From Sweltsa coloradensis (taxonomy: Eukaryota; Arthropoda; Insecta; Plecoptera; Chloroperlidae), in contig JAMZAV010000099.1 of the NCBI GenBank assembly GCA_024449915.1, positions 596,386 to 660,385 on the forward strand: a DNA stretch of 64,000 nt. The letters run 5' to 3'. The position numbers were made by a program, and so were the translations under genes. This document shows positions 45,950-58,301 of the stretch, piece by piece; position 1 is the stretch's first letter, and every line of letters starts with the position of its first letter. Under the pieces are notes generated by a model. The model ran no database searches, was not told where the DNA came from, and worked only from the letters and a program-made list of their open reading frames with translations.

Positions 45950-46480
45950 AGGTTAAGTCTGTTAGGTGAGCTCGGGCAAACCATGTTTTAATTCAGATTG
46001 CAAAGGTTTATTATGGGTCACTTTGAAGCTCTAATGATTGTCATAATATGTGGTTGTGGCTAGCACAAAATGTCACGTAAGAATATGTTCCTAGCGCGAT
46101 CAGAGCACATTTTCAAGATATTGTTTACATTTTTAGTATTTGACCGTAGATAGGCACCTAACTTGGTTTTTTACATTTAGTAAGTAGCAGAAAATTGTTT
46201 TAAATGTGAAATAGTTCTTTAATTGCGCAATACGTACGGTGTAACAATTGACTAATTGAACAATTGATTGTGATTGATTGAATGCAAACACAGGGTGATA
46301 ATCTGAGTTGAAAAAGTGGTCCAGAATGTATGTCAAATATCGCTTGATTGGGTGGCAAAGTGATTTTTTGAATGGGCATTTAACATTGTAAAAAAGTGGC
46401 CCGAGTACACCCAATAATTCATTCCAACAGATACCTCAAACTGCTTACAGCCTGACAATCTTTACGAAGGCTGTTGACAG
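45950..46480 (+). repeat. dispersed repeat, copy 2 of three
   Basis: Aligns with 47370-47920 over about 500 bp. Shared blocks include GGGCAAACCATG/GGACAAACCAGG, TTTGAAGCTCTA, AAAGTGGTCCAGAATGTAT and TGGCCCGAG. The first half also aligns with 30823-31290. Confidence 0.65.
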
Positions 46481-47369
46481 CTGAACCATGAACTTTAAAA
46501 CTACATAAGACTAACTATTGCATATAAACTTAACTGAAAGCAATAGTTGTTGTGAGCACAACATCATATTTAACTTAAAATACATTTTCCCATTTCAAAC
46601 ATATAGAACCCGAATATCTTAGTGTAGTATGTGTTACATCTGTCTGTATGAGGTGTTCATATTTATGTAGTATGTGTATGCAGAAAGCTTATGTAGTACT
46701 ATCGTGCTTATTTATATTGATGTAGTAGTGTGTATATTTATATGTTTGTGCTGTATGTTATTAGTGTTATATTTATGAGTTAGATATGGGTATTTTGTGG
46801 TGTGAGTGCTTATTGATATGCATGTGTTGTAGTGCTATGTTGTGTCGTTTGAACCTATTCCTGAAACATTAACTTAGTCTTAATGGGAACATTACAAGTT
46901 GAATTAGATTCGTTTAACTACTAATATAACTTTAACTTGATATATAACTTAAATATATAAATATGTTGACAATTTTTGACTCGCTCAATTTCAGCCAGGG
47001 CCGAACTTGATTGATTTTAAAATTCATGGTTTAGTTACTGTATTTATATTTTATATATATTTTACTTGAATATGTGTTGTTTTACTGAATTTACAATTCA
47101 TTTAACTATTTTAATGTCATTTTTATTTTGTTATAAAAATGATCTTGATGTGCATTTTGGTTGTAATTATATTCTTATTTAAGGCACTTACTTTGATTGA
47201 ATGTCGTTCTTAGTAAATCAGATCACATAAGTGAAGAGCAATTTACAATAATTCTAAATGTCCAACACATTATACTAATGATGATGTCGTTTTACCAACT
47301 TCTCATAAGTTCTATGTTTCTTGTTCATTAACATTGAAGATAATATTGCCTAATGTTAAATCTGTATAT

Positions 47370-47920
47370 CAAGAATGTTGTATAGCTTGGACAAACCAGG
47401 TAGAAGGCATGGATGATTCTGGAACGCTTTGAAGCTCTATTGATTCTCTGATGGGATTGTGGTTAGCACAATTGTGCCAAGCTAGAATGTGTATACATGT
47501 CTCTATCACGGCACATTTACAAAATATGTTTTAGTTTATTTAGCTGACCTTAAATAGGCCACCAAATAGTTTTGTTTTAGTTATATCAAAAGCTTGTTTA
47601 GGAGTCGATCATTTGAAATTGTGCAATGTTCTCTGATAGCAACATGTAAAAGATAATTTTTTTGTTAAAATTTGAGTTTAAAAAGTAGTCCAGAATGTAT
47701 AGGTTACAACATTCACTGGATTTGGCTATCAAGCAATTTTTTGTGTGATGGTAAACATGGTATAAATTGGCCCGAGCTCATTCAACCACCTTTATACATT
47801 TGTACTTGTATTTGCTTATTTGTACAATACTTGAAAGTTAATGCTAAAATTTGGGGCTACACATAACATTAACCAAAGCCAGTTGTTAATACCAAAGAAC
47901 AGCACTTCGAAGCTGACCCA
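47370..47920 (+). repeat. dispersed repeat, copy 3 of three
   Basis: Partner of 45950-46480 (GCTTGGACAAACCAGG, GCTTTGAAGCTCTATTGATT, AGTAGTCCAGAATGTAT, TTGGCCCGAGCTC). It also shares AATGTTCTCTGATAGCAACATG with the copy at 31.2 kb. Copies 2 and 3 lie about 1.4 kb apart in the same orientation. Confidence 0.65.
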
Positions 47921-49812
47921 GTTTCTTGATCATGTTCTCGGTTTCTTCAACATATGTTCACAGCACTTTGCAACATTAAATAACAAATAAAAAGTATTAA
48001 ATATGGTAGTTATTTTTATTAATATGTAGCTTTGGTCAATGTTTATTGGATTGTAATACAAATCAATAAGAAACTGCTCATATAAATATTGTAATTTATT
48101 TTGTAGCCATACATTTTTGTATTTCTTCCAAGTATAAACAATTGTATGATATAAATAATATTCTACAGTATAAGTGACCCTTTTCCTCATTTGATGTTCC
48201 TGCCTTTAAATCTTAATAATTTTAATAACACTTCCGTCTTTTAAATTGGTGTTTGTTTAAAAGCAGTTTGCAGTGAAACCTCCCTCTGAAATACATTGTT
48301 TACTATAGAGGTGTGCGAGTACTCGAAAATTCAAATTTGAACGTACATATTAAGTGTTGAACTTCAAACTTGATTCGAAACCAAACTACCTGTATTCGAG
48401 TTCCGAACTATTCGAATCCTTTTGAACAAGTAGTTCAACCAATGCAGAACAGAGCCTGAATTTAGAAATCATGTGCACTAGCAGGAAACTCTATTTCTCA
48501 ACACTACTTGCAGTGTGTTTGGGGTGTTACGTCAATCGGTAATTTCCCACTTGCATCTCGAATTAGATTTGAAATCTCAATAAGCGTCAATTTATTAAAT
48601 GCAGACATAAGTAATAATTAATGAATCTGTAGTGTTCTCCCTATTTGTGAAACTCTGCGCAGCTGTCGCTAGTTAACTGATAGTCTTGACACCAGACTTC
48701 AGCGAATAATAAGTATACTGTAGTTCTTCACGCTTGTCGGAGGAACTGATCGATGGGTGCCATCACCAACACCCCTCAATCCTTGGCCTGGATCGAGACT
48801 GATTTCGTTAATTCTTCTGACTAGCTGCAGCATCTTGGTAGTTGATTCGATCTATAACCCTAACTATCTTCTTTATTTATACATACGTTGACAGAAGTAA
48901 ACCAAGGGTAGGACGGAAGACGTCCCTGTATATATCTTGTTCTCCAATATCTGATGATTGTGTTTACCCATCTAACAAGTAACAACAAACCAAACAAAAA
49001 CCAAACAATTGATTCCTATATTGGATTGAGACGAAAATATAGGTAGACCTACTAAGTGCACAAGAGAATGTAAGAGTAAATTCACTGTATAACCTTAATT
49101 TTATTCTGTCCGCGGATGTACACGATGTGAGTTTTTTTTGTTTTTTTACAAACAAACAATACGATATTAAATTTATTATGCAAAATTGCTACTATTATTA
49201 TACTTATTAAAAATGAAATGCTTAATAAATGTATTGAAGATGTATTAATTTAGAATAATTTATTTAGACCAACTTTGTTATTAACAATGTAAACATTGAA
49301 AATTTAATTAATTTTAATAGAAAGTACCTTGTATATTTTTGTATCTGAACATACTGGAGATACAAAAAAAATCTAGTTACAGGTAGAGGTACGATTTATT
49401 ATTTATTAAGAACACCACTCAACCAGACATTGCTAAAAATGAGTATATTTTTCATCTTTGTGTAGGAAAAGGTACACATAATGTATCATTCTAAGATAGT
49501 CCTTAACACTGGGTATTAGGGACCTCACTTGGAACCCGTGTGCAAATTTTCAGCTCCACATGATATTTTTTAAGGTCAAAATCTAATATTGACGGACAAT
49601 AAGGTAGGCGAATGCAAGGAGCAAGGACATGAGTCCTCTTAAACAGCCCCCGGACATTCCATTCACAATTTTCCGAATTCCTCCCAAAGACACATGAAGA
49701 GAGTTGCCTTATTGACTGAAGGAAACCTTAGTAAATGCTTTTCAGTCAGAATTTACGGTGGCTGGTATGGTATCGATCGGACAACCTCTCGTCCAAATAT
49801 AAATTTAAATTT
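47921..49812. other. no gene seen
   Basis: AT-rich sequence. At 48306 a TAGAGGTGTGCGAGTACTCG motif matches the left end of the element at 23666. Near 49600-49735, phrases such as GAGTCCTCTTAAACAGCC resemble a degraded body of the SINE at 49.8 kb. Confidence 0.35.
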
Positions 49813-50062
49813 TTATCGTGGGAAACCTGTTATAGGGTGCAATTAGCCCCTCTTCAGGTGAACTACAGGTATGTGCGGATAGGAAATTGTGAAGGGATGT
49901 CCGAGGGCTGTTTAAGAGGACTCAATCCCTTGCATTCGCCTTAACGACTGAGGAAAACCTCGGAAAAAACCTTCAGTCAGGATTGCCGATCTCGACGGGA
50001 TTCGAACCCGGGACCTCCCGAATCAGAGTCGAGCGCTTAGCGCCCGAGCCAACACTGTCGGT
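49813..50062 (-). mobile_element. tRNA-derived SINE, GTGTTGGCTCGGGCGC family
   Basis: On the minus strand the head is GACAGTGTTGGCTCGGGCGC, then an anticodon-arm region, then the B box CCGGGTTCGAATCCCG. The body has CTGACTGAAGGTTTTTTCCG, GGACATCCCTTCACAATT and CCTATAACAGGTTTCCCACG. It is nearly identical to 60724-60940. Confidence 0.8.
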
Positions 50063-50157
50063 GTCCAAATATATTATGAACTTCAGTTCCCAAAATTAAT
50101 TGTATATTACACGATTGAGGCTATACGATTGGCATTGATGATGTTGGCATTGATTTA

Positions 50158-50632
50158 TGATCATGCACCGCCGTCTGGATGTATGTAAGATACAAAATAA
50201 GCTGCTTGTCGTGGCTCGGATTTCCCCATGTTAAATGATTTGACATGCAAAAGGAATAGAGAACTTTGTCGGTCTGCCGCTAGATAGGGCTAGTTAAGGG
50301 GGGCGGAAGTAGATTTATTTCATGTTTAGGATTGGGACTTATGGCCGGGCTTTTTATTAATGAATAATAAAGGTGTTAATTATATTTTTATTTAGTTGGA
50401 ACGTTTTATAAGGAATTGTTTATTTTCCATGCATTATGATAACAAACTCAGGTATGTAAAGAAAGTTTCACAGATCTAGTTCCAGCTTTGAACCATAGAT
50501 GGTGTTAGTTAAGGGGGGCATGAACTTCTTTACCGACTGAAAGTTCACTGAAAGTCATGACCAAATTTTGTTGAGCCACGACAAGCAGTAAATTTGTATC
50601 TTACATACATCCAGACGGCGGTTTGATCATGA
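50158..50632. mobile_element. 475-bp element with about 60-bp terminal inverted repeats
   Basis: The left end (TGATCATGCACCGCCGTCTG, then GATGTATGTAAGATACAAA and CTGCTTGTCGTGGCTC) is repeated almost exactly in inverted form at 50571-50632. The interior holds two direct relatives of TAGTTAAGGGGGGC (50289 and 50508). No transposase frame; superfamily not assigned. Confidence 0.8.
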
Positions 50633-50984
50633 TTATTCGTAATATATGCATCGATCCGGTCACCGTCATAGGTTACGATAAAAATCAATTTCAAATTGAG
50701 CGGAAATATCCCCCCCTCACAAACACACAAACCGTTCCTCCACCCCGACTTTAAAAATTATGTATGTTAAATATTGTTAATATGTACCGTTGCAAAAGAA
50801 AAAAGATGTTGAACCTATGACATAAATTAATGCTTGATTTATTATACTAAAATATATTACATGCTGTAATTAATTTGATGGTTGATTCCAATAAACAATC
50901 GATCAAAATAAAATGTAATCTGGTACGCGCGGCTAAAAGAACAGCCGAGAGTGTCTCGACCAATCAGAATCGGCCCTCGGATGG

Positions 50985-51312
50985 CTGCTCGACCGTGAAG
51001 ACAAGAAGGCCCCAACCGCCATTTTTGTTGATATCAAGTTCACGTAGCCCCGTGAGACGCAGTGTTTACAAATTATTATTTTACCGCAAACCACCACGAT
51101 ACAGGTGCTCATTGTCGGTTCAAAGTTTGTACGGATTATTGTTCTTTCGCGAGTGTTACTTTAAAACCTGAAACATCTCGGTAGTGAACTGGATTGAGGA
51201 CTGAACTTTATTCTCGATGACTAAGGCCTAGCCTAGCCTTGTTTGTGTACGTGCAATTTACAACCAACCGCGGCCGAGGCATCGCTTCGCGTCAACGCCG
51301 GTTCAATTCAAG
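50985..51312 (+). promoter_or_regulatory. candidate promoter and non-coding first exon
   Basis: A GC- and CpG-rich stretch in AT-rich surroundings with GACCAATCAGAATCGG at about 50958 (CCAAT box), a CCGCCATTTTTG YY1-like site at about 51017, and CGCGGCCGAGGC near 51270. It ends at a strong donor, TTCAAG|GTAAGC, at 51312. Together this looks like the start of a plus-strand transcript. No long frame is present, so the exon would be mainly 5' leader. Confidence 0.42.
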
Positions 51313-51821
51313 GTAAGCTCAATGCTCTATTTACGTTGTATAATGTTGAGTTGTAGGCCTAGTAATTGTGACTGAATGACTGTGAAATGCTAAGAGAAAC
51401 CGACAGTGCATCATGTCAAATAAACAGTTGAGAAGTGAAGGTCAAATGCCGCCAGAATGTACGACAGTGCCGTTTGATGTCTTCCCTCGTCTCACAACTC
51501 GTAATAACGTAGGGTCTTGTAAAGAAGGCTTGAAATGTATTTTGAACTCTACTAAGAATGTTTGTTTTCGTTCATAGAGTTGCTAATTTACTGCGACGTT
51601 TCACAAAAGTTTCCGTGAATGTTAAAAATACTAAGGCCGCCATTTTGTAGTTCTCGTGACGTCACGACACAGGGCAATCGCTAGGCCCTAGCCCTAGACC
51701 CTTCCTGTCATGAGTGATTTTGTTGCTCAACGTTTCTATTTCTGTATTTCTTTCTGCTATTCGAAACGAAGATTTGTTTCAAGTAAGGAATCGGTATTTT
51801 TTTAAAAATTTTATGCCGTTA

Positions 51822-51905
51822 TATGGGTGATTCGAACCCACTCTCCTAGGAGTCACCTGCTTAGGAATCCTCGATCCAACCACATTGCCACTGGTACTGG
51901 GTGAG
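51822..51905 (-). mobile_element. tRNA-like SINE head
   Basis: On the minus strand a B box (GTGGGTTCGAATCACCC) follows an A-box-like CAGTGGCAATGTGGTTGG. The spacing fits a tRNA-derived Pol III promoter, but the stems are imperfect. Confidence 0.5.
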
Positions 51906-51960
51906 GTTCTATACCGGTCACGATGACCTTATGAAATAAAGAGGTAGCTGCCTATCCGCC

Positions 51961-52125
51961 GTTCACGGTGGCTCATACGGTTGTCCCAATCGGTCCGAAG
52001 AATATGACGGTAATGGGACATGATGGGTTCGAGTCGAACATAGGCCTAACTTAAGGCATTGTTTTTATTTGTAATTGCCCTTCACCCCTCATCTATCATC
52101 ACTCATCTTTTCAAAAGAAATATGG
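51961..52125 (+). mobile_element. tRNA-derived SINE
   Basis: Sister of 7031-7200: CGGTGGCTCATACGGTTG head, GGGTTCGAGTCGAAC B box, AAGGCATTGTTTTTATT junction and CATCTATCATCACTCATC tail. Confidence 0.65.
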
Positions 52126-52216
52126 TAACTACAGTGTCGTAAATGGCTGAAATGAAATGATTACATTTCAAGGCCATTACACTGATAATAATACGCCCTT
52201 CCATTGTCATAATCTC

Positions 52217-52290
52217 ATAGGTGATTTGTGCCCAATAGTGTGTCCCGGTATAAAATGCCAATTTGTCCCGGTATAAAATGCCAATTTTCA
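52217..52290. repeat. short tandem duplication and AT-rich tract
   Basis: TGTCCCGGTATAAAATGCCA is present twice in direct succession with a short spacer. Confidence 0.7.
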
Positions 52291-52379
52291 AAAACTGAAT
52301 CAAAATGTCTATATAAATAAACCCAGTTTTAGAAACGGTTGTCATTTTGCTCGCATTCAGTAGGTCTCATATATCGTTT

Positions 52380-52406
52380 CTTATCTTATCTATCTATCTA
52401 TATATC

Positions 52407-52438
<32 letters not shown>

Positions 52439-52466
52439 TTATCTATCTATTATCTATATATCTTAT
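52380..52466. repeat. (TATC)n microsatellite
   Basis: Interrupted TATC repeat of about 85 bp with several perfect runs. Confidence 0.9.
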
Positions 52467-53264
52467 TTATAGGGTACCGGTAAAAAATCTAGGATTTAGA
52501 TTCATCTGAAACTTACATCATCACTTTAAATCAAACATTTGAATTAAAAAAGGGCTACATATTATTGTCGTGTGGTTGTGGACATATACACCATCGAACA
52601 TAAGTAAATCAAGGGGTCAGTTGTATCTACTACATTCAGCCCTCGATTTATTTCTGGGCGGGGGTGTACATGAGATTCAGGTTTGGTCTGAACTATAGGC
52701 TAGTTACTGGTTTAGAGAAACTCTGGACCCAACCCGAACAGATCACTTTTCATTCAAAAGCACTAACAACGTCAAGAATGCAATATTTGAGCATCTGAAC
52801 TTACTACTTCATAAAACACTTGGGGGAGGAGGGGGGATTTAAAACTATCCAGTTAAAAATAGCCTATAAGAAAGCTCACACAACCGGCGAAACTTTTGTT
52901 TAGCCTTGCATAGTGTAACCTGGCAATGACTTGCTAATGCTATCTGATAACTCTGTGAAGAGTAGGTTTGATAACTAAAATGAGTTGAGCAGCAAGATTG
53001 GTAAGCTTTTAGATGTCTCAAGAAGAAAATGGTTGGGAAATCACTAACCACTGATGTAGAGTGTAGACCGAGATTTGATTTAACTTGTAGTAAACAATAC
53101 GTATGACAGTTGACAGCCTTGGGCCCTTGAATATAATGAACTAAGACTAAAAGCATGTACGCAACTGTGTAAATAATTTACGAGATGTGAATTGTGTGCC
53201 AGGATAGGAGTGTCCACTGTCCAGTTGTCATACGCTCATAATTATTTTATTTTATTGTTTTTTT

Positions 53265-53473
53265 CTCGTCAAGCGAGATGACAATTGTAGGGCACAGTGC
53301 CCTCTTTAGCCTTTTAGGGAAGTTGGGACAGGAATGTCCGAGGGCATGCGCATTAACGACTGAGAAAAACCGGAATAAACCTTCAGTCTGGAATGTCGGT
53401 CTCAACGGGATTCGAACCCGGGACCTTCCCGAATCAAACTCAAACGCTTAGTGCCCGAGCCAACACTGTCGGT
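53265..53473 (-). mobile_element. tRNA-derived SINE, GTGTTGGCTCGGGCRC family, diverged
   Basis: Same head as 49.8 and 60.7 kb (GACAGTGTTGGCTCGGGCAC, CCCGGGTTCGAATCCCG) and the CAGACTGAAGGTTTATTCCG block. The distal body differs. Confidence 0.7.
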
Positions 53474-55669
53474 ATACGTTCATAATACGAATTGAGCTTC
53501 ATGGCAAGCATTGTGGAGATTAGGAATTAATCATTGCTCTAGTAGGCCTACTACTGACAGAAGTTCCTATCCGCAGCCGAGTCCCCAGCTGTCATTTTAA
53601 ACAAAATACAGTAGTAAGTAGGTCATGTGTAAATATGGGTCAGAGAACATCAGCTGATCCCCCTTACCCTCCCTTCCCCATATCTTATTGCCATTGGGTA
53701 CAAGCAGCATCGATGCTAGACATGCAGGTGGGCGATTTTACCTTGCGTTGTGTTTAGCAAAGTGTTGAGGAAGGGGTCGAGGGGGGAGGGGAGGCTTAAA
53801 CAGTTAAACTTTGTTTGCACACCTGTTGAATGACTGTTGGAAAGATTTATAATACAATGATTCACTATTATTTCATAATTTTATTACAGAAGTCCTGAGA
53901 AAGGAGAATTTTTATCATGATAAAAATTGGGATCGTGATAGAATTGCAGTCAGAAATTTTCCCCAACCTACCTCAATTCTTGAACAATAACAACTATCCG
54001 AATTAAATTATTCATGAATTCACTGCAGTGATATATGAAGTGAAGAATGTGAAATTTATACAGTGTAAAATTTTGTTACTAGGCCTACCTACAAATTTCC
54101 TATATTGAGAGAAAGAAAAAATTGAATTTTGATTTGAAACAATCCAACATTCAAAATACGTGTCTCCTTGTGGGTGAGCTTATTCGGTTGATTCAAATAT
54201 GAAATAAATCGTGATTCGAACGATTTCGTGGCCGGCTGATTGGTGTCGCACTGTCGCCTGTGGAATGGAACTTTTGATTTCGACTGCCAATCTGACAAAG
54301 AGTGCGAAAACGTCATCTTATCTCTGAAGCCGAACGTAGTGCACTGCATGCTTTGGCTGTATAGGACAGGACTGTGACTACACGTTATTACGGCTACGAG
54401 CTAGACAAGCCAACGACACTCCACACAAAAATATTATTAACAGGTTTCTTGGCTGAGCTGGCCTACGTTCAATAGGCGTGGTGACTCTGACTTAACTTGG
54501 CCTCTACTTGATTCAAGTACAATATTTTCACATACAGTACCTTATGACAAAGTTATTCAGTTCTAAATGCTATTCAGTGTGATGTAGGGTTATGAAAATT
54601 GAATCTAGAACAAGTAGGTCTAGATCATTCCAAGTAGCCGCCCCCCCCCCCCCCTCCTCTTTAGCGTAATTAATCTTCGAGTTACTTAGTTAGCCTACGC
54701 CATCCATGCAACTTCCGAGGAACACCCGGTAATTGATTTATTAAAAATGAAATCGTTGAACGTTTTTATGTATTTAATAATTTAAAGTAGATTTCAAATG
54801 TTTTTGACCATCAATGCATTCCCTAATAGCCACCCACCATAGTAGCCATCATTGTTAACGAAGGCTGGAATTTATTCGAGATAAAAGTTGAAACTGATAT
54901 TTTTGTGCTAGGCCTCCTGTGGGTGGGACAGGGAAAATCCTCAAAATAGTAAAGTTCATCTTACCCCCCCCCCCCCCCCCCCCCCCGGCACATAACAGAC
55001 AATCTGTTATCTGTGAGTGAAAATATTGTGCGTCTCCCAGTAGCTGACTCGTTCGTTCGTAGCACACGTGCATGCCTAGGAGGCAGCTGCATCGATACAG
55101 AACAAAGACATTGGAATAGTATATACTGTATATACAGAAGCGTACCTGCTGAATGCTGAGCCATCCTCTCTGTCACTGAGCCTTTACCAATTAAAAACAC
55201 GAAATTGCAATTTTTGTTCCCAACGTTATTTTGAGGAAAACCTTGATTTACAACATTGCCGTTCAAAGTTTACCATGGTTTTACTACGACTACTTTGTAT
55301 TCCCACAAATGCATTCAATAACTGCAGTAGCATAGCGACAGTTAAACAATCACTGGTTTTAGAATATTAGCACACAATATAAACTAACGTAGGCCTATAT
55401 TGGTTTAGGTAAATTAATTAATAGAATCAACGAAAACTATTAAAGGCAGGGTTGGTTCATAAGCACTTCACAAGAAATCAGTTCTTGTATAACTGAGTGT
55501 AGTTTTTGAGACGTCATGCCCATGTCATGTCGTCCCTGTTTCCAAATTCATATTTTTTATTATTTTAGACATCGCCATTATAGATTCATTTATGTTTATT
55601 GTATTGTAGTCTATTAAAAATGGTAAGCGTGTATTGCATTCCGATTCCTAGTTAATTGTATATTTGTAG
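53474..55669. other. no gene supported; long C runs
   Basis: Contains a 14-C run (54641-54654) and the longest homopolymer of the window, 23 C (54964-54986). No exon is convincing. Confidence 0.4.
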
Positions 55670-55783
55670 TCCACAATAATGCGACGTGCGAGTGTAGCGA
55701 CAAACGTGTTCTGCACTAGGACGGAGCATCAGCTGCAAATATACTATCAGCTGTATGACCAGGCCAAGTACAGTGGTGCATAA
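55670..55783 (+). CDS. candidate terminal exon
   Basis: Follows the acceptor ATATTTGTAG and is locally GC-richer. The frame is open from the acceptor through an ATG at 55679 to TAA at 55783, with a plausible 34-residue composition (TRTEHQLQIYYQLYDQAKY). AATAAA lies 84 bases downstream (55867). It could be the last exon of the unit whose first exon ends at 51312. No family is recognised. Confidence 0.25.
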   Translation, partial: STIMRRASVATNVFCTRTEHQLQIYYQLYDQAKYSGA

Positions 55784-55866
55784 GACTATATGCATGAGAA
55801 CAAATGTTTATAGCATTCAAAAAACGAGAGATTCTTTTGCTGAAAGATAGCAATTAATTCCAATGA

Positions 55867-55872
55867 AATAAA
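55867..55872 (+). terminator. possible polyadenylation signal
   Basis: AATAAA at a suitable distance after the candidate terminal exon. The motif is common by chance in such AT-rich DNA. Confidence 0.25.
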
Positions 55873-56589
55873 AACTGAACATAAAATAATATTAAAATTA
55901 CCCAAAACTGTTATTGAGTTTCATATAAATGTAATGATGTATGCAATTGAAGCAGCTATTCTTGTATATTTTTCCTAACGTAGGCTAATAAAACAACTGT
56001 GCCTATAATTCGATTCTCTATCGACAAGCTATTTAAACGTGTTTTTTTCCTACGTTGTTCTCAGTCACAAGGTTTGTGCATGGCTCGAGGTGCACAGTAT
56101 AATGTTAATTAATATAGTCCATGTAGGATAATAATAGCCTCTATATGTAGGCCCTACATGGTAGATAATTCATGACATGACCATGACGCACGTCATAATC
56201 AGCAATTTTGAGTGTTAAATTTTGATTAGATGTATTAGATTTTGTAATTAATTTCCCCCTAAAACGTCGAAAAGTCACCAAATCAATTCAAACATTTTCG
56301 GGGTACAAGTCGCCGACTCCCTCCTAGACTTCCATTACAGTGTGTGTACCATCGGTTCACTGACATAACAATCTAAACGTTGTGGGCAAAATCAGTTTTC
56401 CAATTTTCCAAATCAACCAAATTTGCAGCCTATAGAAAACCTTTGAAGGTCGGGGAATTCAGTACCAGTAAAGGCGCCCGAATTATTTTGTACGTAAAAA
56501 GGTGTGTTTTGTAGTTCAAAGCTTCAATTTATTTTTTAGATATTATTTTAAATACATTAGTTAAATCAATTACGGCAGTTTATAGGACT

Positions 56590-56735
56590 CAGTCCCAGCA
56601 TTCGTCATTTGATTTAAGTAGAAACTGTGGAAAAAATTGTCCTAATTGCCGCCTCCCGGAGGCGAGTATCGAACCAGCGACTTCCCAAAGTTGAGTGTCT
56701 TGTATGTAATGTAACACACCTCTATCGGCGTTTAA
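56590..56735 (-). mobile_element. tRNA-derived SINE fragment
   Basis: On the minus strand a GCTGGTTCGATACTCGCC B box is followed by GGCAATTAGGACAATTTTTT and GAATGCTGGGACTGAGTCC. The last phrase resembles GAATGCAAGGGATTGAGTCC in the SINE at 49.8 kb. Confidence 0.5.
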
Positions 56736-57223
56736 TATCGTAATGTATGAGAGTGACTTTGGACCAAAGGTCTTGCAAAGCCTAGGCCCTACTTCTTGTA
56801 AGAGTATAGTTATGGAAGAGACATGAGGTTTATCGGTCGAAATGCAAAATATTTGATTATTTCCATCAGCCAGCCTTTGCTTGTTGGAGATAAGATTGGG
56901 GAGACCGGTATTACACACTGTAATCAGCTGGCATTGTCTTCGTGGGGGCTAGATAGGGTGTGTGACATTGACCTTGGAGCGACTACCGAGCTAGTTACGG
57001 CACAGGCAGATGGTAGATCACTGCTTGGCTGCGTTACTGGGTAGCCCTTTCCCATAAGACTGTGCACAATGTAGCGAGGGAAATCTAAAATAAGGTTGGA
57101 ACTTGGAATACCGAATGGGCCTGGAAAAGAAAGATCTAATCTACCGTATCGATGAAACGAACACGGAACCACACTATTATATTAAATATAAGTATTAATT
57201 ATATAGCAATTGTCTTAAAAGTT

Positions 57224-57300
57224 TGCCCCGACTGGGGATCGAACCCAGAACCTCCGGCTTTTCGAACCGAGCTCTACCAACTGATATGAGCTATCGGGGC
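57224..57300 (-). tRNA. tRNA-Phe-like unit A (pseudo-tRNA or SINE head)
   Basis: Folds to a cloverleaf with a perfect 7-bp acceptor (GCCCCGA/TCGGGGC), a GCTC/GAGC D stem with five extra loop bases, and a T arm CTGGG-TTCGATC-CCCAG. The anticodon loop TCGAAAA places GAA (Phe) at 34-36, but position 33 is C, which disfavours a functional tRNA. It is followed by AAACTTTTAAGACAATTGCT, as in units B and C. Confidence 0.5.
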
Positions 57301-57302
57301 CT

Positions 57303-57772
57303 AAGACAAACTTTTACAAAATTCTCATATACTGTGATTGTTGAGACCTTGTATTCAAGTTTGTATGGGAGATGAGGTGATTTGCTCAAATGTTATCTCT
57401 CAGTAAATTACAGCCACATGGCAGTCTTCTGTTCTGTTTGATTTATATCATAGCTCAACAATCACAGTCTATAACAATTTAAGTAAGTGTGTGTCTTCGG
57501 CTCCGATAGCTCAGTCGGTAGAGCAACGGTTCGAAAAGTCGGGGTATCTGGGTACGGTCCCCAGTCGGGGCAAACTTTTACGACAATTGCTGTTCACATA
57601 GTCATGTCGTCAAAGCGGGCTACCCAACTCGTGGGAGACCGGAGATGAGAAGGGATTGGCTCAAAACTTTGGTATCTTTCAGTAATGAGTAATGAGTCTT
57701 TTGTTTTGATTTTTATCATTTCTCTCAACAATCACAATATAATAATAGCAGTGTAGTAAATGTATATCTTAG
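57303..57772. repeat. spacer repeated between the tRNA-like units
   Basis: 57340-57495 and 57635-57770 are related (GGAGATGAG, GGCTCAAA/TGCTCAAA, CTCAACAATCACA). So the tRNA-like heads and their spacers together form a tandemly repeated unit of roughly 290 bp rather than isolated insertions. Confidence 0.55.
57500..57572 (+). tRNA. tRNA-Phe-like unit B (pseudo-tRNA or SINE head)
   Basis: Same family as unit A: GCTCCGATAGCTCAGTCGGT, anticodon loop TCGAAAA, and T loop changed to TACGGTC. The downstream AAACTTTTACGACAATTGCT is shared. The damaged T loop and C33 argue against function. Confidence 0.5.
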
Positions 57773-58301
57773 CAGTGGCGTAGTAACTATTTTTTTTAGT
57801 GGGGGGGTCACACTTAATTTGACTACAAGGTTGGGTGGGCAAACCGGGGTCTTGGGTGAAGCCCCAGCCGCCGGAGGCTTTTTCGCCGCAGGCGAGATAT
57901 TTTCTAAAGATGCCCTTGATAGGTGGCCTAAAACACGTTTTCAGGCGAATTTAAATTAAGAGTAAGGGTTACATTTTGAAGCTAATATTTTATTGAAGAT
58001 TGATTACCTGACTGCAATCGGTCGACAGTTTGTTTGGGAGTGAAAACACTGCACACAAAATATAATAAATATTAGTCTAAAATCAGATGGCTAGTCTAGT
58101 CTCGCAAATCACATCTCTTCCTGAATCTTTTTAAGAAATGTTAACAAAAACCTTCCTTTTTGTTTGCAAGCCCGACCTGTATAGTAAAAATACTAAAAAT
58201 CACCCAACAAGCTACAAGCTAAGCACACCCCCCACTGGGGGGTCAAGCCAACAAGTGGGGGGGGGAGTTTCCCCCATCCCCACCCGTTCCTATGCCCCCT
58301 G
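57773..58301. mobile_element. hAT-type MITE with 8-bp duplication TATCTTAG
   Basis: A perfect direct repeat TATCTTAG lies at 57765-57772 and 58302-58309. The ends are CAGTGGCGTAGTAAC and, inverted, CAGGGGGCATAGGAAC. The interior has GCCCCAGCCGCCGGAGGC and an AAGTGGGGGGGGG tract. It inserted directly in front of tRNA-like unit C, so the repeat unit predates the insertion. Confidence 0.88.
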
